A stretch of DNA of 49,525 nucleotides. Source: Streptantibioticus rubrisoli (GTDB taxonomy: Bacteria > Actinomycetota > Actinomycetes > Streptomycetales > Streptomycetaceae). The translations under genes and the position numbers were made by a program. Positions 28,468-37,126 of this stretch are shown one piece after another; position 1 is the first letter of the stretch, and the number at the start of each line of letters is the position of its first letter. The stretch lies in assembly GCF_024436055.1 (NCBI RefSeq), contig NZ_JANFNH010000052.1:1-49525 (forward strand). Reading direction: 5' to 3'. The notes beneath the pieces are model-generated. The model had not been told where the DNA came from, made no database searches, and saw nothing but the letters and a program-made list of their open reading frames with translations.

Positions 28468-29106
28468 CTAGGCGTCGATGCCGAGTTTGGCGGAGCGCAG
28501 CTTCTCGACGGCTTCCTTGTCGCCGTCGAACTCCACATGGGCGGCGGACTGGCGGCCGAACACGAACAGCGTCAGCTCGCCCGGCTCCCCGGTCACCGTG
28601 ACCACCGGCGTGCCCCGGCGCGCGACCGCCGTCTGGCCGTCGGGGCGGCGCAGCACCACGCCGACCGGGGACTTGCGGCCCAGCACCCGGGCCGCCCGCT
28701 CCAGCCGCTTCCACAGCACGTCGGCGAAGACCGGGTCGAGGGTCCGCTCCGTCCAGTCCGGCTGGGCCCGCCGGACATCCTCGGCGTGCACATAGAACTC
28801 CACGCTATTCGCGACCTCGTCGATCTGCTTCAGGGCGAACGGTGAGGAGCGCGGCGGGCCGGTCCGGATGAGCTGGATCAGCTCCTCGTACGGCTTGGCG
28901 GCGAACTCCTGCTGGACCCGGTCGAGCCGGGCCCTCAGCGGCTTGAGCAGGAGGCCGCCCGCCGCGTCCGGACGCCGCTCGCGGACCACGACGTGGGCGG
29001 CCAGGTCGCGTGCGGTCCAGCCCTCGCACAGCGTCGGTGCCCCCGGGCCAGCGTTCTCCAACAGGTCTGCCAACAGCAGACGTTCACGCTGCGCATGTGT
29101 CGACAT
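28468..29106 (-). CDS. TIGR03085-family protein (DinB/maleylpyruvate-isomerase fold)
   Basis: 212 residues. The start AQRERLLLADLLENAGPGAPTLCEGW and ARDLAAHVVVRE is typical of the mycothiol-dependent maleylpyruvate isomerase/DinB superfamily, where His residues bind a metal; the whole length fits TIGR03085. Members are often mycothiol-dependent transferases or detoxification enzymes, but the substrate here is unknown. ATG 29106 is chosen as it begins the conserved STHAQRERLLL helix; an upstream in-frame start adds nine unlikely residues. Confidence 0.85.
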   Translation of the reverse strand: MSTHAQRERLLLADLLENAGPGAPTLCEGWTARDLAAHVVVRERRPDAAGGLLLKPLRARLDRVQQEFAAKPYEELIQLIRTGPPRSSPFALKQIDEVANSVEFYVHAEDVRRAQPDWTERTLDPVFADVLWKRLERAARVLGRKSPVGVVLRRPDGQTAVARRGTPVVTVTGEPGELTLFVFGRQSAAHVEFDGDKEAVEKLRSAKLGIDA

Positions 29107-29139
29107 GGCGGCAGCGTACGTCCACCCCGGCACGGGCGG

Positions 29140-29994
29140 CTACGGCAACGGGCCGGTCAGCTGCTTGCCGTCCATCGAATTGCTCAACGTCAGCGAGCAG
29201 GAGACGGTGTCCTCCCCCTCGAACTGATACGTCGTCAGTTCTGGGTAGAGGGCGTAGTTGTAGTACGTCCGCCCGTCCCTGGGTATGGACTCCAGCCGCT
29301 TCTTGGCGTCCGGTTCGCACAGCGCGAGCACCTTGCTCTTGAGGTCGTCCTCGGTGTTGATGGTGCCCGACAGGGTCTCGTTGGATATGACCTCGCCGTC
29401 GTGCGCCGAGTCACAGGAGATCTTGGTGATCTGCTGGACGTGGCTGTCCAGACCAGGGGAGTTGAAGCAGTCGCCGGGCGAGAGCTTCACGTACATCATG
29501 CGGTGGCTGGCCGACGGCGTGGGGATGCCGGGCAGCGAGGCGCCGTCCGACGGGTCCTGGCTCGGCAGGCCGGACGAGCCGGAGTCCGACGGCGCGGGGG
29601 GCGTGGACGTGGACGGGGAACTGTCCGCGCTCGCGCTGTTGTTGTCGCTGTGGCTGCTGCCGAGCCACACGATGCCGCCGATGACGATGGCCAGCACGAC
29701 CACGGCACCGATGACGATGCCCGCGACCTTCGGGCCCTTGCCCGGTCCGGGCGGGGGTGGCGGCGGGTACGGCGGGAACGCGCCGGGGCCACCGGGGCCG
29801 CCCGGGCCGTAACCACCCGGGCCCGCCGGGCCGCCGGGCGCGCCCGGACCGAAGCCGAACCCGCCCGGGCCGGGCGGTTGGGGACCGTATCCGCCATTGC
29901 CGGGCGGAGGCGGCGGGCCGAAGCCCTGCGGCGGGCCGAAGCCGCCCCCGGCCCCCGGGGGTGGGTTCTCGTTCGGCGGTGGTGGGAAACTCAT
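29140..29994 (-). CDS. Septum-formation-like membrane protein with Pro/Gly-rich N-terminus
   Basis: 284 residues. Residues 1-88 are a low-complexity Pro/Gly/Phe/Tyr segment in the cytoplasm; one membrane helix (VAGIVIGAVVVLAIVIGGIVW) follows at about 90-115; then a Ser/Pro-rich linker; then an extracytoplasmic domain from about 165 with LSPGDCFNSPGL, ISCDSAHDGEVI, LCEPDAKKRL and VSCSLTLS. The GDCF...C..HxxEV pattern is that of the septum-formation (Septum_form) domain of actinobacteria. The cysteines probably form disulfides. Role inferred only from the family name. ATG start. Confidence 0.85.
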   Translation of the reverse strand: MSFPPPPNENPPPGAGGGFGPPQGFGPPPPPGNGGYGPQPPGPGGFGFGPGAPGGPAGPGGYGPGGPGGPGAFPPYPPPPPPGPGKGPKVAGIVIGAVVVLAIVIGGIVWLGSSHSDNNSASADSSPSTSTPPAPSDSGSSGLPSQDPSDGASLPGIPTPSASHRMMYVKLSPGDCFNSPGLDSHVQQITKISCDSAHDGEVISNETLSGTINTEDDLKSKVLALCEPDAKKRLESIPRDGRTYYNYALYPELTTYQFEGEDTVSCSLTLSNSMDGKQLTGPLP

Positions 29995-30155
29995 GACCGA
30001 AGCATGCCCCATGGGACTGACAGTCGTTCCCTGGGGATGCCAAGTCGTGACTGGCAGCTCAGTGGCGGCAGTTGCGTTCCGTCGCACCGGGCGCAGCGGT
30101 TCGCCGACGCATCGCGGCGCGGGCCGTTTTCCGTATCCGGCGCGGCTGATCCACA

Positions 30156-30518
30156 ATGGGGGGCATGCCAGCCGTCTCCCGCCTCGATCCCGCCATCGCC
30201 GCCCGCCTCAAGCGGTCCGCCGACGGGCTGGTCCCGGCCATCGCCCAGCAGTACGACACCGGCGAGGTGCTGATGCTGGGGTGGATGGACGACGAGGCGT
30301 TGCACCGCACGCTCACCACCGGCCGCTGCACCTACTGGAGCCGCAGCCGCCAGGAGTACTGGGTCAAGGGCGACACCTCGGGCCATGCGCAGCACGTGAA
30401 GTCGGTCGCCCTCGACTGCGACGGCGATACCCTGCTGGTGAAGGTCGACCAGGTCGGCGCGGCCTGCCACACCGGAGACCGCACCTGCTTCGACGCGGGG
30501 TCGCTGCCGCTGGGCTAG
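30156..30518 (+). CDS. hisI: Phosphoribosyl-AMP cyclohydrolase
   Basis: 120 residues (117 if ATG 30165 is used). Opens the adenine ring of phosphoribosyl-AMP, third step of histidine synthesis; zinc enzyme. Motifs: [46 protein letters not shown] and [10 protein letters not shown] with metal-binding Cys and Asp residues. No HisE (pyrophosphohydrolase) domain is fused. Physically separate from the main his operon by two minus-strand genes; hisE and hisG are not in this window. Confidence 0.95.
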   Translation: MGGMPAVSRLDPAIAARLKRSADGLVPAIAQQYDTGEVLMLGWMDDEALHRTLTTGRCTYWSRSRQEYWVKGDTSGHAQHVKSVALDCDGDTLLVKVDQVGAACHTGDRTCFDAGSLPLG

Positions 30519-30590
30519 CGGGCTTTCCGGGGCCAGCCCCCGTGCGGCCCGCCCCGTGCGACCCGCCCCGGTGCCGGGGGTGCGTCTTCT

Positions 30591-30690
30591 TGGGTTGCGG
30601 CCGGTTCGGCACCGCGTCTTGGGCTGCGGCCGGTTCGGCACCGCCGGTCTGCGCTGTTGTGGTTCCTCGCCGCTGCGGCGGGGATTCGTT
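30591..30690 (+). repeat. Dispersed intergenic repeat, copy 5, with internal tandem unit
   Basis: Two successive GGCCGGTTCGGCACCGC units, then GTGGTTCCTCGCCGCTGCGG: the same core as copy 3. The whole stretch 30519-31031 between hisI and trpE shows no gene that I can support; an upstream in-frame extension of trpE through it would be low-complexity and repeat-derived. I searched it for a Trp-codon-rich leader peptide and found none. Confidence 0.75.
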
Positions 30691-31031
30691 GTGCGTGGCC
30701 GCCTTCCGTTGCGGCGGAGATCTGGCTTACCAGCCGCAGCTGTGCCGTGCGGCCGTCTGTCCCGGTGCGAGGACTTCTCCCGGCGCTGTACGAAGCGATC
30801 TTGCCGCAGGCACGAAAACCGCCCCGCGACCACACGCAACCACCCGGCGGAGACCGGCGCTGCCGAGCGCACCGCAGCCCAGGTCCAGGCCCCTGCGGCG
30901 GCACCCCACCCCGATCGCCCCGGAAGGCCCCGCGGCGCCCCCGCCGCGCCGCCGCAGCGCAGGCCCGCAGGCCCGCGCGGGCGCGCCATGAGCCGGATCC
31001 GGAAGCTCCCGGGAAGGGTATGGTGCGAGCC

Positions 31032-32555
31032 ATGACCACGGGCTACGTCACCCCCGACCTCGAAACATTCCGCGAGCTCGCCCAGGATCGCCGGGTCATC
31101 CCCGTGACCCGGCGCCTGCTCGCCGACGGCGACACGCCCGTCGGCCTGTACCGGAAGCTGGCGGGCGAGCGCCCCGGGACGTTCCTGCTGGAGTCCGCCG
31201 AGCACGGCCGCTCCTGGTCGCGCTACTCGTTCATCGGCGTGCGCAGCGACGCCGCCCTGACCGAGCGCGACGGCCGGGCGCACTGGCTCGGTACGCCCCC
31301 GGTAGGCGTACCCACCAGCGGTGACCCGCTCAGTGCGCTGCGGGCCACCATCGACACCCTGCACACCCCGCGCGACCTGCACTCCAGCGGCACGCTCCCG
31401 CCGTTCACCGGCGGCATGGTGGGCTACCTCGGCTACGACGTGGTGCGCCGCCTGGAGAAGCACATCGGCGACCACGCCAAGGACGACCTACGGCTGCCCG
31501 AGCTGACCATGCTGCTCACCTCGGACCTCGCCGTGCTCGACCACTGGGACGGCACCGTCCTGCTGATCGCCAACGCCATCAACCACAACGACCTGGCCAC
31601 CGGAGTCGACGAGGCCTACGCGGACGCCGTGGCGCGGCTCGACAACATGGCCGCCGATCTGGCCCGCCCGTCCGACGGCGCGCCGTGTGAACTGCCGCCC
31701 TCCGAGCTGCCGGAGTTCACCGCGCTGTGGGGCGGCCCCGCCTACCAGGACGTGGTGGTGGATATCAAGGAGCGCATCCGCGCCGGTGAGGCGTTCCAGG
31801 TCGTGCCGTCCCAGCGGTTCGAGACGCCGTGCCCGGCCAGCGCGCTGGACGTCTACCGGGTGCTGCGGGCGACCAACCCCAGCCCGTACATGTACCTGCT
31901 GCGATTCCCCTGCGGGGACGGGGGAGTCTTCGACGTCGTCGGATCCTCACCCGAGGCGCTGGTCAAGGTGGAGGACGGGCAGGCGATGGTGCACCCCATC
32001 GCCGGTACCCGGCCGCGCGGCTCCAGCCCGCAGGAGGACCAGGCGCTCGCCGAGGAACTGCTGGCCGACCCCAAGGAGCGCGCCGAGCACCTGATGCTGG
32101 TCGACCTCGGGCGCAACGACCTGGGCCGGGTCTGCGAGCCGGGCAGCGTCGAGGTGGTCGACTTCATGTCCATCGAGCGCTACAGCCACGTCATGCACAT
32201 CGTCTCGACGGTCACCGGAAAGGTCGCCGAGGGCCGTACCGCCTTCGACGTGCTGACCGCCTGCTTCCCGGCCGGGACCCTCTCGGGCGCGCCCAAGCCG
32301 CGCGCGATGCAGATCATCGACGAACTGGAGCCCACCCGGCGGGGGTTGTACGGGGGCTGCGTCGGCTATCTGGACTTCGCCGGTGACTCCGACACCGCCA
32401 TCGCCATCAGGACCGCGCTGCTGCGGGACGGGACGGCATATGTTCAGGCGGGCGCAGGCATCGTCGCGGACTCCGACCCGGTCGCCGAGGACAACGAGTG
32501 CCGCAACAAGGCGGCGGCGGTGCTACGCGCCGTCGCCACCGCCAACCGGCTCTGA
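31032..32555 (+). CDS. trpE: Anthranilate synthase component I
   Basis: 507 residues. Converts chorismate to anthranilate with ammonia from TrpG. Seen: [19 protein letters not shown], whose LLES segment binds feedback tryptophan; the chorismate-binding half with [62 protein letters not shown] and [15 protein letters not shown] 31032 has GGGAAGGG about 13 nt upstream; ATG 31020 lies too close to it. The missing amidotransferase (trpG) must be elsewhere. Directly followed by a strong terminator. Confidence 0.96.
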   Translation: MTTGYVTPDLETFRELAQDRRVIPVTRRLLADGDTPVGLYRKLAGERPGTFLLESAEHGRSWSRYSFIGVRSDAALTERDGRAHWLGTPPVGVPTSGDPLSALRATIDTLHTPRDLHSSGTLPPFTGGMVGYLGYDVVRRLEKHIGDHAKDDLRLPELTMLLTSDLAVLDHWDGTVLLIANAINHNDLATGVDEAYADAVARLDNMAADLARPSDGAPCELPPSELPEFTALWGGPAYQDVVVDIKERIRAGEAFQVVPSQRFETPCPASALDVYRVLRATNPSPYMYLLRFPCGDGGVFDVVGSSPEALVKVEDGQAMVHPIAGTRPRGSSPQEDQALAEELLADPKERAEHLMLVDLGRNDLGRVCEPGSVEVVDFMSIERYSHVMHIVSTVTGKVAEGRTAFDVLTACFPAGTLSGAPKPRAMQIIDELEPTRRGLYGGCVGYLDFAGDSDTAIAIRTALLRDGTAYVQAGAGIVADSDPVAEDNECRNKAAAVLRAVATANRL

Positions 32556-32560
32556 ACAGG

Positions 32561-32604
32561 AGGTGGGTTGGGCCGCCCCCGGGAGGGAGCGGCCCAACCC
32601 ACCT
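32561..32604. terminator. Strong bidirectional terminator after trpE
   Basis: AGGTGGGTTGGGCCG pairs perfectly with CGGCCCAACCCACCT (15-bp stem, 14-nt loop), between the stops of trpE and the convergent peptidase gene. It implies that trpE is not co-transcribed with the genes that follow. Confidence 0.9.
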
Positions 32605-32611
32605 GTGGCGC

Positions 32612-33814
32612 TCAGCCCTTGAAGGCGCTGACGCCCTTCGGGGTGCCAAGGCCCGTCGGGCCGTCGTACCCGGGCTTGGCGGTGCACAGGTAACTCCCGC
32701 CGCACGAGCCGTTGGAGCCGCTCGTCACGTCGTTGAGCGCTGAGGTGTGGGCGTACGGGAACGACGCCGGGGTGGAGCCGGAAGAGGGTGTTCCGGCGAG
32801 TGCGTAGACGCTGGCGATGATCGGCGACGACACACTCGTGCCGCCGAACACCTCCCAGCCCGGGTCGCCGCCATAGGTGTCGTAGACCGACACCCCGGTG
32901 GCCGGGTCGGCGACCGCCGAGACATCGGCGACCGTGCGCTTGCCGCACCCGCTGTCCTTCTGCCAGCTCGGCTTGGCGTCGTCCGCCGAGCAACCGGAAC
33001 CGGCGCCGCTCCAGGCGGTCTCGGTCCAACCCCGGCTGTTGGACGCCTTGGTGAGGTTCGTGCCGCCGACGGCGGTGACATAGCGGGAGGCGGCCGGGTA
33101 CCCCACGCCGTATCCGGAGTCGCCGGAGCTGGCGGTGATGGCGACACCCGGGTGCTTGAAGTACTGGTTGTCGTAAGTGGAATCGGACGCGGACTCTGAG
33201 CCGCCGTAGCTGTTGGAGACGTACCGGGCTCCGAGCTTGACCGCCTCGTTGACTGATGCGCCGAGGTCGGCCATGGACGCCGAGTTGGCCTCGACCAGCA
33301 CGATGTGGCAGCTGGGACAGATGGCGCTGACCATGTCGACGTCCAGCGACTCCTCCTCGGCCCAACCGGCGTCGGCGGAGGGGAGTTTGCTGGTGCTGCC
33401 GGTCTGGCCGACCTTCTTGAAGCAGCCGTTCGCACTGGTGCAGGCGGGCAGGCCGAACTGCTTGCGGTAGGCGGCGAGATCCTTCTCCGCGTTGGGGTCG
33501 TCCTGCGCGTCCACGATCGCGACGGTGGCGCGCGAACCGCCGCTGGACGGCAGGGAGTAGGCCTTGTGCAGGTCGCTCGGCCCGAGGCCGGAGGGGGCGG
33601 CCCCGGGGGACTCGGCGGTTACGGTGCCGACCACCTTGAGCGCGTCGCACGCCGCCCAGTGGGCCTGCTTTGGTACGGCGCAGGAGTGGACGGTGCGGAT
33701 GGTGTCGGCCGCCGCGTGGGCGGGGGCGGCGGCGAAGCAGGCGAGCGCCAGGCTCGCGGCGGCGGTCAGGGAGAGCCCGGTGCGGCGGAGTGCCTTGGGC
33801 GTGGGTCTGCGCAA
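32612..33814 (-). CDS. Secreted S53 (sedolisin-type) serine peptidase lacking a propeptide domain
   Basis: 400 residues from a TTG start that has AGGAGG upstream. A signal peptide (RRTGLSLTAAASLALACFAA, ending AHA) comes first. The catalytic domain starts at SDLHKAYSLPS (about residue 78). Catalytic residues: Glu154 and Asp158 in EESLDVDM, the oxyanion Asp in SSGDSGYG, and Ser327 in GGTSVSSP. The calcium-site segment DVTSGSNG...GYDGPTGLGTP ends the protein. Only about 40 residues separate signal and catalytic domain, so the long pro-kumamolisin domain of classical sedolisins is missing. Extracellular, probably acid-active. Confidence 0.92.
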   Translation of the reverse strand: MRRPTPKALRRTGLSLTAAASLALACFAAAPAHAAADTIRTVHSCAVPKQAHWAACDALKVVGTVTAESPGAAPSGLGPSDLHKAYSLPSSGGSRATVAIVDAQDDPNAEKDLAAYRKQFGLPACTSANGCFKKVGQTGSTSKLPSADAGWAEEESLDVDMVSAICPSCHIVLVEANSASMADLGASVNEAVKLGARYVSNSYGGSESASDSTYDNQYFKHPGVAITASSGDSGYGVGYPAASRYVTAVGGTNLTKASNSRGWTETAWSGAGSGCSADDAKPSWQKDSGCGKRTVADVSAVADPATGVSVYDTYGGDPGWEVFGGTSVSSPIIASVYALAGTPSSGSTPASFPYAHTSALNDVTSGSNGSCGGSYLCTAKPGYDGPTGLGTPKGVSAFKG

Positions 33815-33860
33815 TGTACTGCCTCCTGTGGGGTGGTGACCCGGAGTCATGAGGGGGGAC

Positions 33861-33893
33861 GGGCCACGGCGTACAGGGAGTGAGCCGTGGCCC
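33861..33893. repeat. 10-bp perfect inverted repeat upstream of the S53 peptidase
   Basis: GGGCCACGGC and GCCGTGGCCC separated by 13 nt, 47 nt before the peptidase start. Could be an operator or a leader hairpin. The rest of 33815-34160 shows no gene. Confidence 0.5.
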
Positions 33894-34147
33894 GGCTTGC
33901 GCGACGGTGTGACGGGGTGCCCCGATATCCGGAGCGGGATTGCCGGAAATCGCATTGTGACGGGCACACGTCAACAAGGGCAGCGGTGCGACCGTGTTCT
34001 GTGCCACCGCTTTGCCGGTGGATGCCGTTCCGTGGGCAAGAAATTGCCCAGCCGTGGCCATGGAGGCCGCATCAACCGCCACCCATGGGGCACGCGGGGC
34101 AAATCGCCGCCAGCGGACCCGGTTGCCCGGCCGCCGCGCCGTGACGA

Positions 34148-34153
34148 GATAGT
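34148..34153 (+). promoter_or_regulatory. Candidate -10 box for the trp-region membrane genes
   Basis: GATAGT ending 7 nt before the GTG start at 34161 (leaderless spacing), with TTGCCC 19 nt further up as a weak -35. Confidence 0.4.
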
Positions 34154-34160
34154 GGTAGGC

Positions 34161-34817
34161 GTGACTGCCGCCGCCGTACCTCCGCCCCGTCCCGCCGAGG
34201 AAGCCGCCGCCGAATCGCCGCACCGCGCCGCCGGACGGCGCAGCCTGGCCATGGCGCTGCTGCTCGGTGCGGTGGGCGCCGCCCTGGTGCTGCTCGCGGC
34301 GGGCAAGACCTGGTCCACCGGAACCGCGCCCTCCGCGGCCAGCACGGTCCCGGTCAGCGTCACCGGCAAGACGGTCACCGGACTGCCCGACGCCCTGGCG
34401 CTGGTGGGCCTGGCCGCCCTGGTCGCGGTCTTCGCGGTGCGCCGGGTCGGCCGCCTGGTCGTCTCCGTGCTGCTCGCGCTGTGCGGCGCCGGGACCATCG
34501 CGGCCTGCGTCACGGGCGTTGGCGACACCAGAGCGCTGAGCGCCGCCGCCGCCAAGGCCAGCGGCCTGACCGGAACCGCCGTCCAGCACGTCGGCCACAC
34601 CGGCTGGCCCTGGGCCGCCGCCGCGGGCGGCCTGCTCCTGCTGCTCGCCGGAGCACTGGCCGTCGTACGGGGCGCGACCTGGCCCGCCATGTCCAGCCGC
34701 TACGAACGCGCCGACGGCCCCCGTACCCCGCGCGCCGCCCGCCGGGCACCCGACCCCGAGCACCCCGGCGAGATGTGGAAGGCCCTGGACCGGGGAGAGG
34801 ACCCCACCGCCGACTGA
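34161..34817 (+). CDS. TIGR02234-family Trp-operon-associated membrane protein
   Basis: 218 residues. Four membrane segments: LAMALLLGAVGAALVLLAAG, DALALVGLAALVAVFAV, LVVSVLLALCGAGTIAACV and AAAAGGLLLLLAGALAVV; an extracytoplasmic loop after the first begins KTWSTGTAPS. Location after trpE and before trpC, plus this layout, fits the Trp-operon chaperone-like/TIGR02234 membrane family found in actinobacteria. Function unknown. C-terminal tail is charged (PRAARRAPDPEHPGEMWKAL, typical of the family). GTG start. Confidence 0.88.
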   Translation: MTAAAVPPPRPAEEAAAESPHRAAGRRSLAMALLLGAVGAALVLLAAGKTWSTGTAPSAASTVPVSVTGKTVTGLPDALALVGLAALVAVFAVRRVGRLVVSVLLALCGAGTIAACVTGVGDTRALSAAAAKASGLTGTAVQHVGHTGWPWAAAAGGLLLLLAGALAVVRGATWPAMSSRYERADGPRTPRAARRAPDPEHPGEMWKALDRGEDPTAD

Positions 34818-34922
34818 GACCCGGTACCGGGACCCCGCTCAAGAGCACTACGCCGGGCGGGGGACAATGGGCGGAGCATCAGAGCGCCGCCGTTCGGCGC
34901 CAAGCATTTTCGAGGAGCAGTA

Positions 34923-35135
34923 ATGGCGGGAAACCACCACGGACACACGCCTGCCGCCTGGACCGGCGTGACCATCGCCTTCATTGGCTTCTGCGTGTCG
35001 GCGGTCTTCACCGTGGCGGCCGAGCCGGTCGGTTTCTGGGCGGGCCTGGTCGTGGTCGCCCTCGGCGGTCTGGTGGGTCTGGGCATGCGCATGGCGGGGC
35101 TGGGCCAGCCGCTGCCCGGAAAGTCCCGCGGCTGA
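34923..35135 (+). CDS. HGxxPAAW family membrane protein
   Basis: 70 residues beginning with the family-defining motif NHHGHTPAAW, then two membrane helices (GVTIAFIGFCVSAVFTVAA and GFWAGLVVVALGGLVGLGM). Start ATG has GAGGAG 5 nt upstream. This small actinobacterial family has no known function and is regularly found beside the trp genes. Same strand as its two membrane-protein neighbours. Confidence 0.92.
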   Translation: MAGNHHGHTPAAWTGVTIAFIGFCVSAVFTVAAEPVGFWAGLVVVALGGLVGLGMRMAGLGQPLPGKSRG

Positions 35136-35211
35136 GACCCGCTCCGGCGCGGCACCCGGGGCGTCCGCCACGGTGCTGCGCCCACCGGTGGTTCCGTGGA
35201 GAATCGGCCCC

Positions 35212-35634
35212 GTGGCGTCAATCCAAACGTCCCCCCGCTCGCTGGCGCGCCGCGTCAGTGCTCCCGTCGGCCTGCTGGCCGCGGTCGCGGGGGGCTTCGG
35301 GTACGTGGGGTCGGTGGACCCCAACCACCCCGGGCACTACCCGGTCTGCCCGTTCCTCTACCTGACCGGCTGGTACTGCCCCGCCTGCGGCGGACTGCGC
35401 AGTGCGTACGCCGTGGCGCACGGCGACCTCGGCGCCGCGCTGCACGACAACGCGCTCGCCGTGGTCGGCTACGCGGCCGCCGCCGTGCTGTGGGTGCTCT
35501 GGCTCTCCCGCGAGGTGCGCGGCCGCCCGGCCGGTCCGCGGGTGCCGCGGGCCCTGTGGTGGGGCGTCGGGGCGGTCGTCCTGGTCTTCACGGTCGTCCG
35601 GAACCTGCCCTTCGGGGCGTTCCTGGCGCCCTAG
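35212..35634 (+). CDS. DUF2752-family membrane protein
   Basis: 140 residues with the DUF2752 signature: CPFLYLTGWYCPACGGLRSA, where two CP motifs frame an aromatic segment, followed by a helix and two more membrane segments (ALAVVGYAAAAVLWVLWL and WWGVGAVVLVFTVVRNLPF). The CPxCG cluster could bind a metal or form a disulfide. Function unknown. GTG start at 35212. Third member of the membrane trio between trpE and trpC. Confidence 0.9.
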   Translation: MASIQTSPRSLARRVSAPVGLLAAVAGGFGYVGSVDPNHPGHYPVCPFLYLTGWYCPACGGLRSAYAVAHGDLGAALHDNALAVVGYAAAAVLWVLWLSREVRGRPAGPRVPRALWWGVGAVVLVFTVVRNLPFGAFLAP

Positions 35635-35798
35635 CCGCCGCTCAGGGCACACCGCGTTCGTCCAGGTGGTGGGACTGGCGGCGCCCGGATGCGGGGTCTG
35701 GACCCTGCGGCGGATACCATCGCACTACCTGAGCTCCACAGATCCACCAGTAGGTTCTCGGAAACTTCGACAACCGCCACCGGAAGGGGGCCGCTCGC

Positions 35799-36608
35799 GT
35801 GAGTGTGCTCGACGAGATCATCGACGGAGTCCGCGCGGACCTCGCCGAACGGCAGGCGCGTGTCTCCCTCGACGAGCTCAAGGAGCGGGCAGCCAAGGCG
35901 CAGCCGGCCAAGGACGGGGTGGCCGCGCTGCGCGGCGACAGCGTGAAGGTGATCTGCGAGGTCAAGCGGTCCAGCCCCAGCAAGGGCGCGCTCGCCGCGA
36001 TCGCCGACCCCGCGGGCCTGGCCGCCGACTACGAGGCGGGCGGCGCGTCCATCATCAGCGTGCTGACCGAGGAGCGCCGGTTCGGCGGCTCCCTCGCCGA
36101 CCTCGAAGCGGTTCGGGCCAGGGTGGACGTGCCGGTACTGCGCAAGGACTTCATCGTCACCGCCTACCAACTGTGGGAGGCACGGGCGTACGGCGCGGAC
36201 CTGGCGCTGCTGATCGTCGCGGCGCTCGAACAGGAGGCGCTGGTCTCCCTCATCGAGCGCGCCGAGTCCATCGGGCTCACCCCCCTGGTCGAGGTGCACG
36301 ACGAGGACGAGGTGGAGCGCGCGGTGGCCGCCGGGGCGAAGATCATCGGCGTCAACGCGCGGGACCTGAAGACCCTCCAGGTGGACCGGGGCAACTTCGC
36401 GCGCATCGCGCCCGAGATCCCCGACCGCATCGTGAAGGTCGCGGAGTCGGGCGTACGCGGCCCGCACGACCTGATCGCCTACGCCAACGACGGCGCCGAC
36501 GCGGTGCTCGTCGGAGAGTCGCTGGTCACCGGCCGCGACCCCAAGGCCGCCGTCGCCGACCTGGTCGCGGCGGGGGCGCACCCCGCGCTGCGGCACGGAA
36601 GGGACTGA
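35799..36608 (+). CDS. trpC: Indole-3-glycerol-phosphate synthase
   Basis: 269 residues, (beta-alpha)8 barrel closing the indole ring. Seen: [18 protein letters not shown] with catalytic Glu and Lys, [70 protein letters not shown] and AVLVGESLV. No fused TrpF, in contrast to E. coli TrpC. GTG start with GGAAGGGGG upstream. 8 nt before trpM. Confidence 0.97.
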   Translation: MSVLDEIIDGVRADLAERQARVSLDELKERAAKAQPAKDGVAALRGDSVKVICEVKRSSPSKGALAAIADPAGLAADYEAGGASIISVLTEERRFGGSLADLEAVRARVDVPVLRKDFIVTAYQLWEARAYGADLALLIVAALEQEALVSLIERAESIGLTPLVEVHDEDEVERAVAAGAKIIGVNARDLKTLQVDRGNFARIAPEIPDRIVKVAESGVRGPHDLIAYANDGADAVLVGESLVTGRDPKAAVADLVAAGAHPALRHGRD

Positions 36609-36616
36609 CCGTTCCC

Positions 36617-36772
36617 ATGCCGCTGTCCACCCGTCTCGCCCCCGGTTGCCGCCCGCGCGGCTGCCGTGCGCCCGATCGGCGGGTACTGGGGCGGCGCGTG
36701 CGGTACGTCATCGGCTGCGAGCCGGGCCAGACCAACGGCAGGCGATGGCGCCGTCGCGAAGCGACGGCTTGA
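36617..36772 (+). CDS. trpM: TrpM-like small arginine-rich protein
   Basis: 51 residues, start ATG 36617 with GGAAGGGA about 12 nt upstream, directly after trpC. Very basic (about a quarter Arg) with repeated short motifs PRGCRAPDRR and RVRYVIGCEPGQTNGRRWRR. Two or three cysteines. Its place between trpC and trpB and its composition match TrpM of S. coelicolor, reported to modulate tryptophan synthesis and development. Assignment rests on position and my memory of that family. Confidence 0.75.
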   Translation: MPLSTRLAPGCRPRGCRAPDRRVLGRRVRYVIGCEPGQTNGRRWRRREATA

Positions 36773-36840
36773 ACAGGCCGCGGGGTACGTTTCCGGTTCC
36801 CTCCCGGTGAGAAGCCCCCGCCGCACGCCGTAGCGATGGT

Positions 36841-36993
36841 GAGGAATCCCCGCCGCGACGGCGAGCCCCCCGCGGCGGAGCCCGGCGGTGCCAAACCCAC
36901 CGCAGACGCACCGCCGACCGGAACCACCGCGGGCGCACCGCCACCCGCGGCCGTCGCCGACCGGAACCACCGCGGGCGCACCGCCACCCGCGG
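36841..36993 (-). repeat. Dispersed intergenic repeat, copy 6, plus a 38-bp perfect direct repeat
   Basis: The first part (36841-36902) is the repeat core in the orientation of copies 1 and 2 (CCCGCCGCGACGGCGAG, CGGCGGTGCCAAACCCACCG). After it, a 38-nt segment occurs twice without change, at 36913-36950 and 36956-36993, 43 nt apart. The whole gap 36773-37126 between trpM and trpB has no gene that I can support. Confidence 0.85.
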
Positions 36994-37126
36994 GGACGCC
37001 ACCGGGCGCAGCGGGACCGCGGCCGGACCGCCGCAAGCCGCTAGAGTCGCAACTCACCGGGGAAAACACCGCATTCGCCGCAGATCACGGAGTACGGGGC
37101 GCCAGCCCCGTCAAGGAGCACACCGG

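Noticed and set aside
30519-31031. Trp leader peptide/attenuator upstream of trpE
   Set aside because: I looked for adjacent Trp codons (TGG) in a short frame with a ribosome site and a following terminator hairpin; none is present in either this gap or the one before trpC.
33849-34160. N-terminal extension of the TIGR02234-family protein
   Set aside because: The frame is open upstream but the translation is irregular and crosses the peptidase leader hairpin; GTG 34161 with a -10 box 7 nt upstream is the better start.
36913-36993. CRISPR-like array at the 38-bp repeats
   Set aside because: Only two units with a 5-nt spacing between them, no spacers of regular length, no cas genes nearby.
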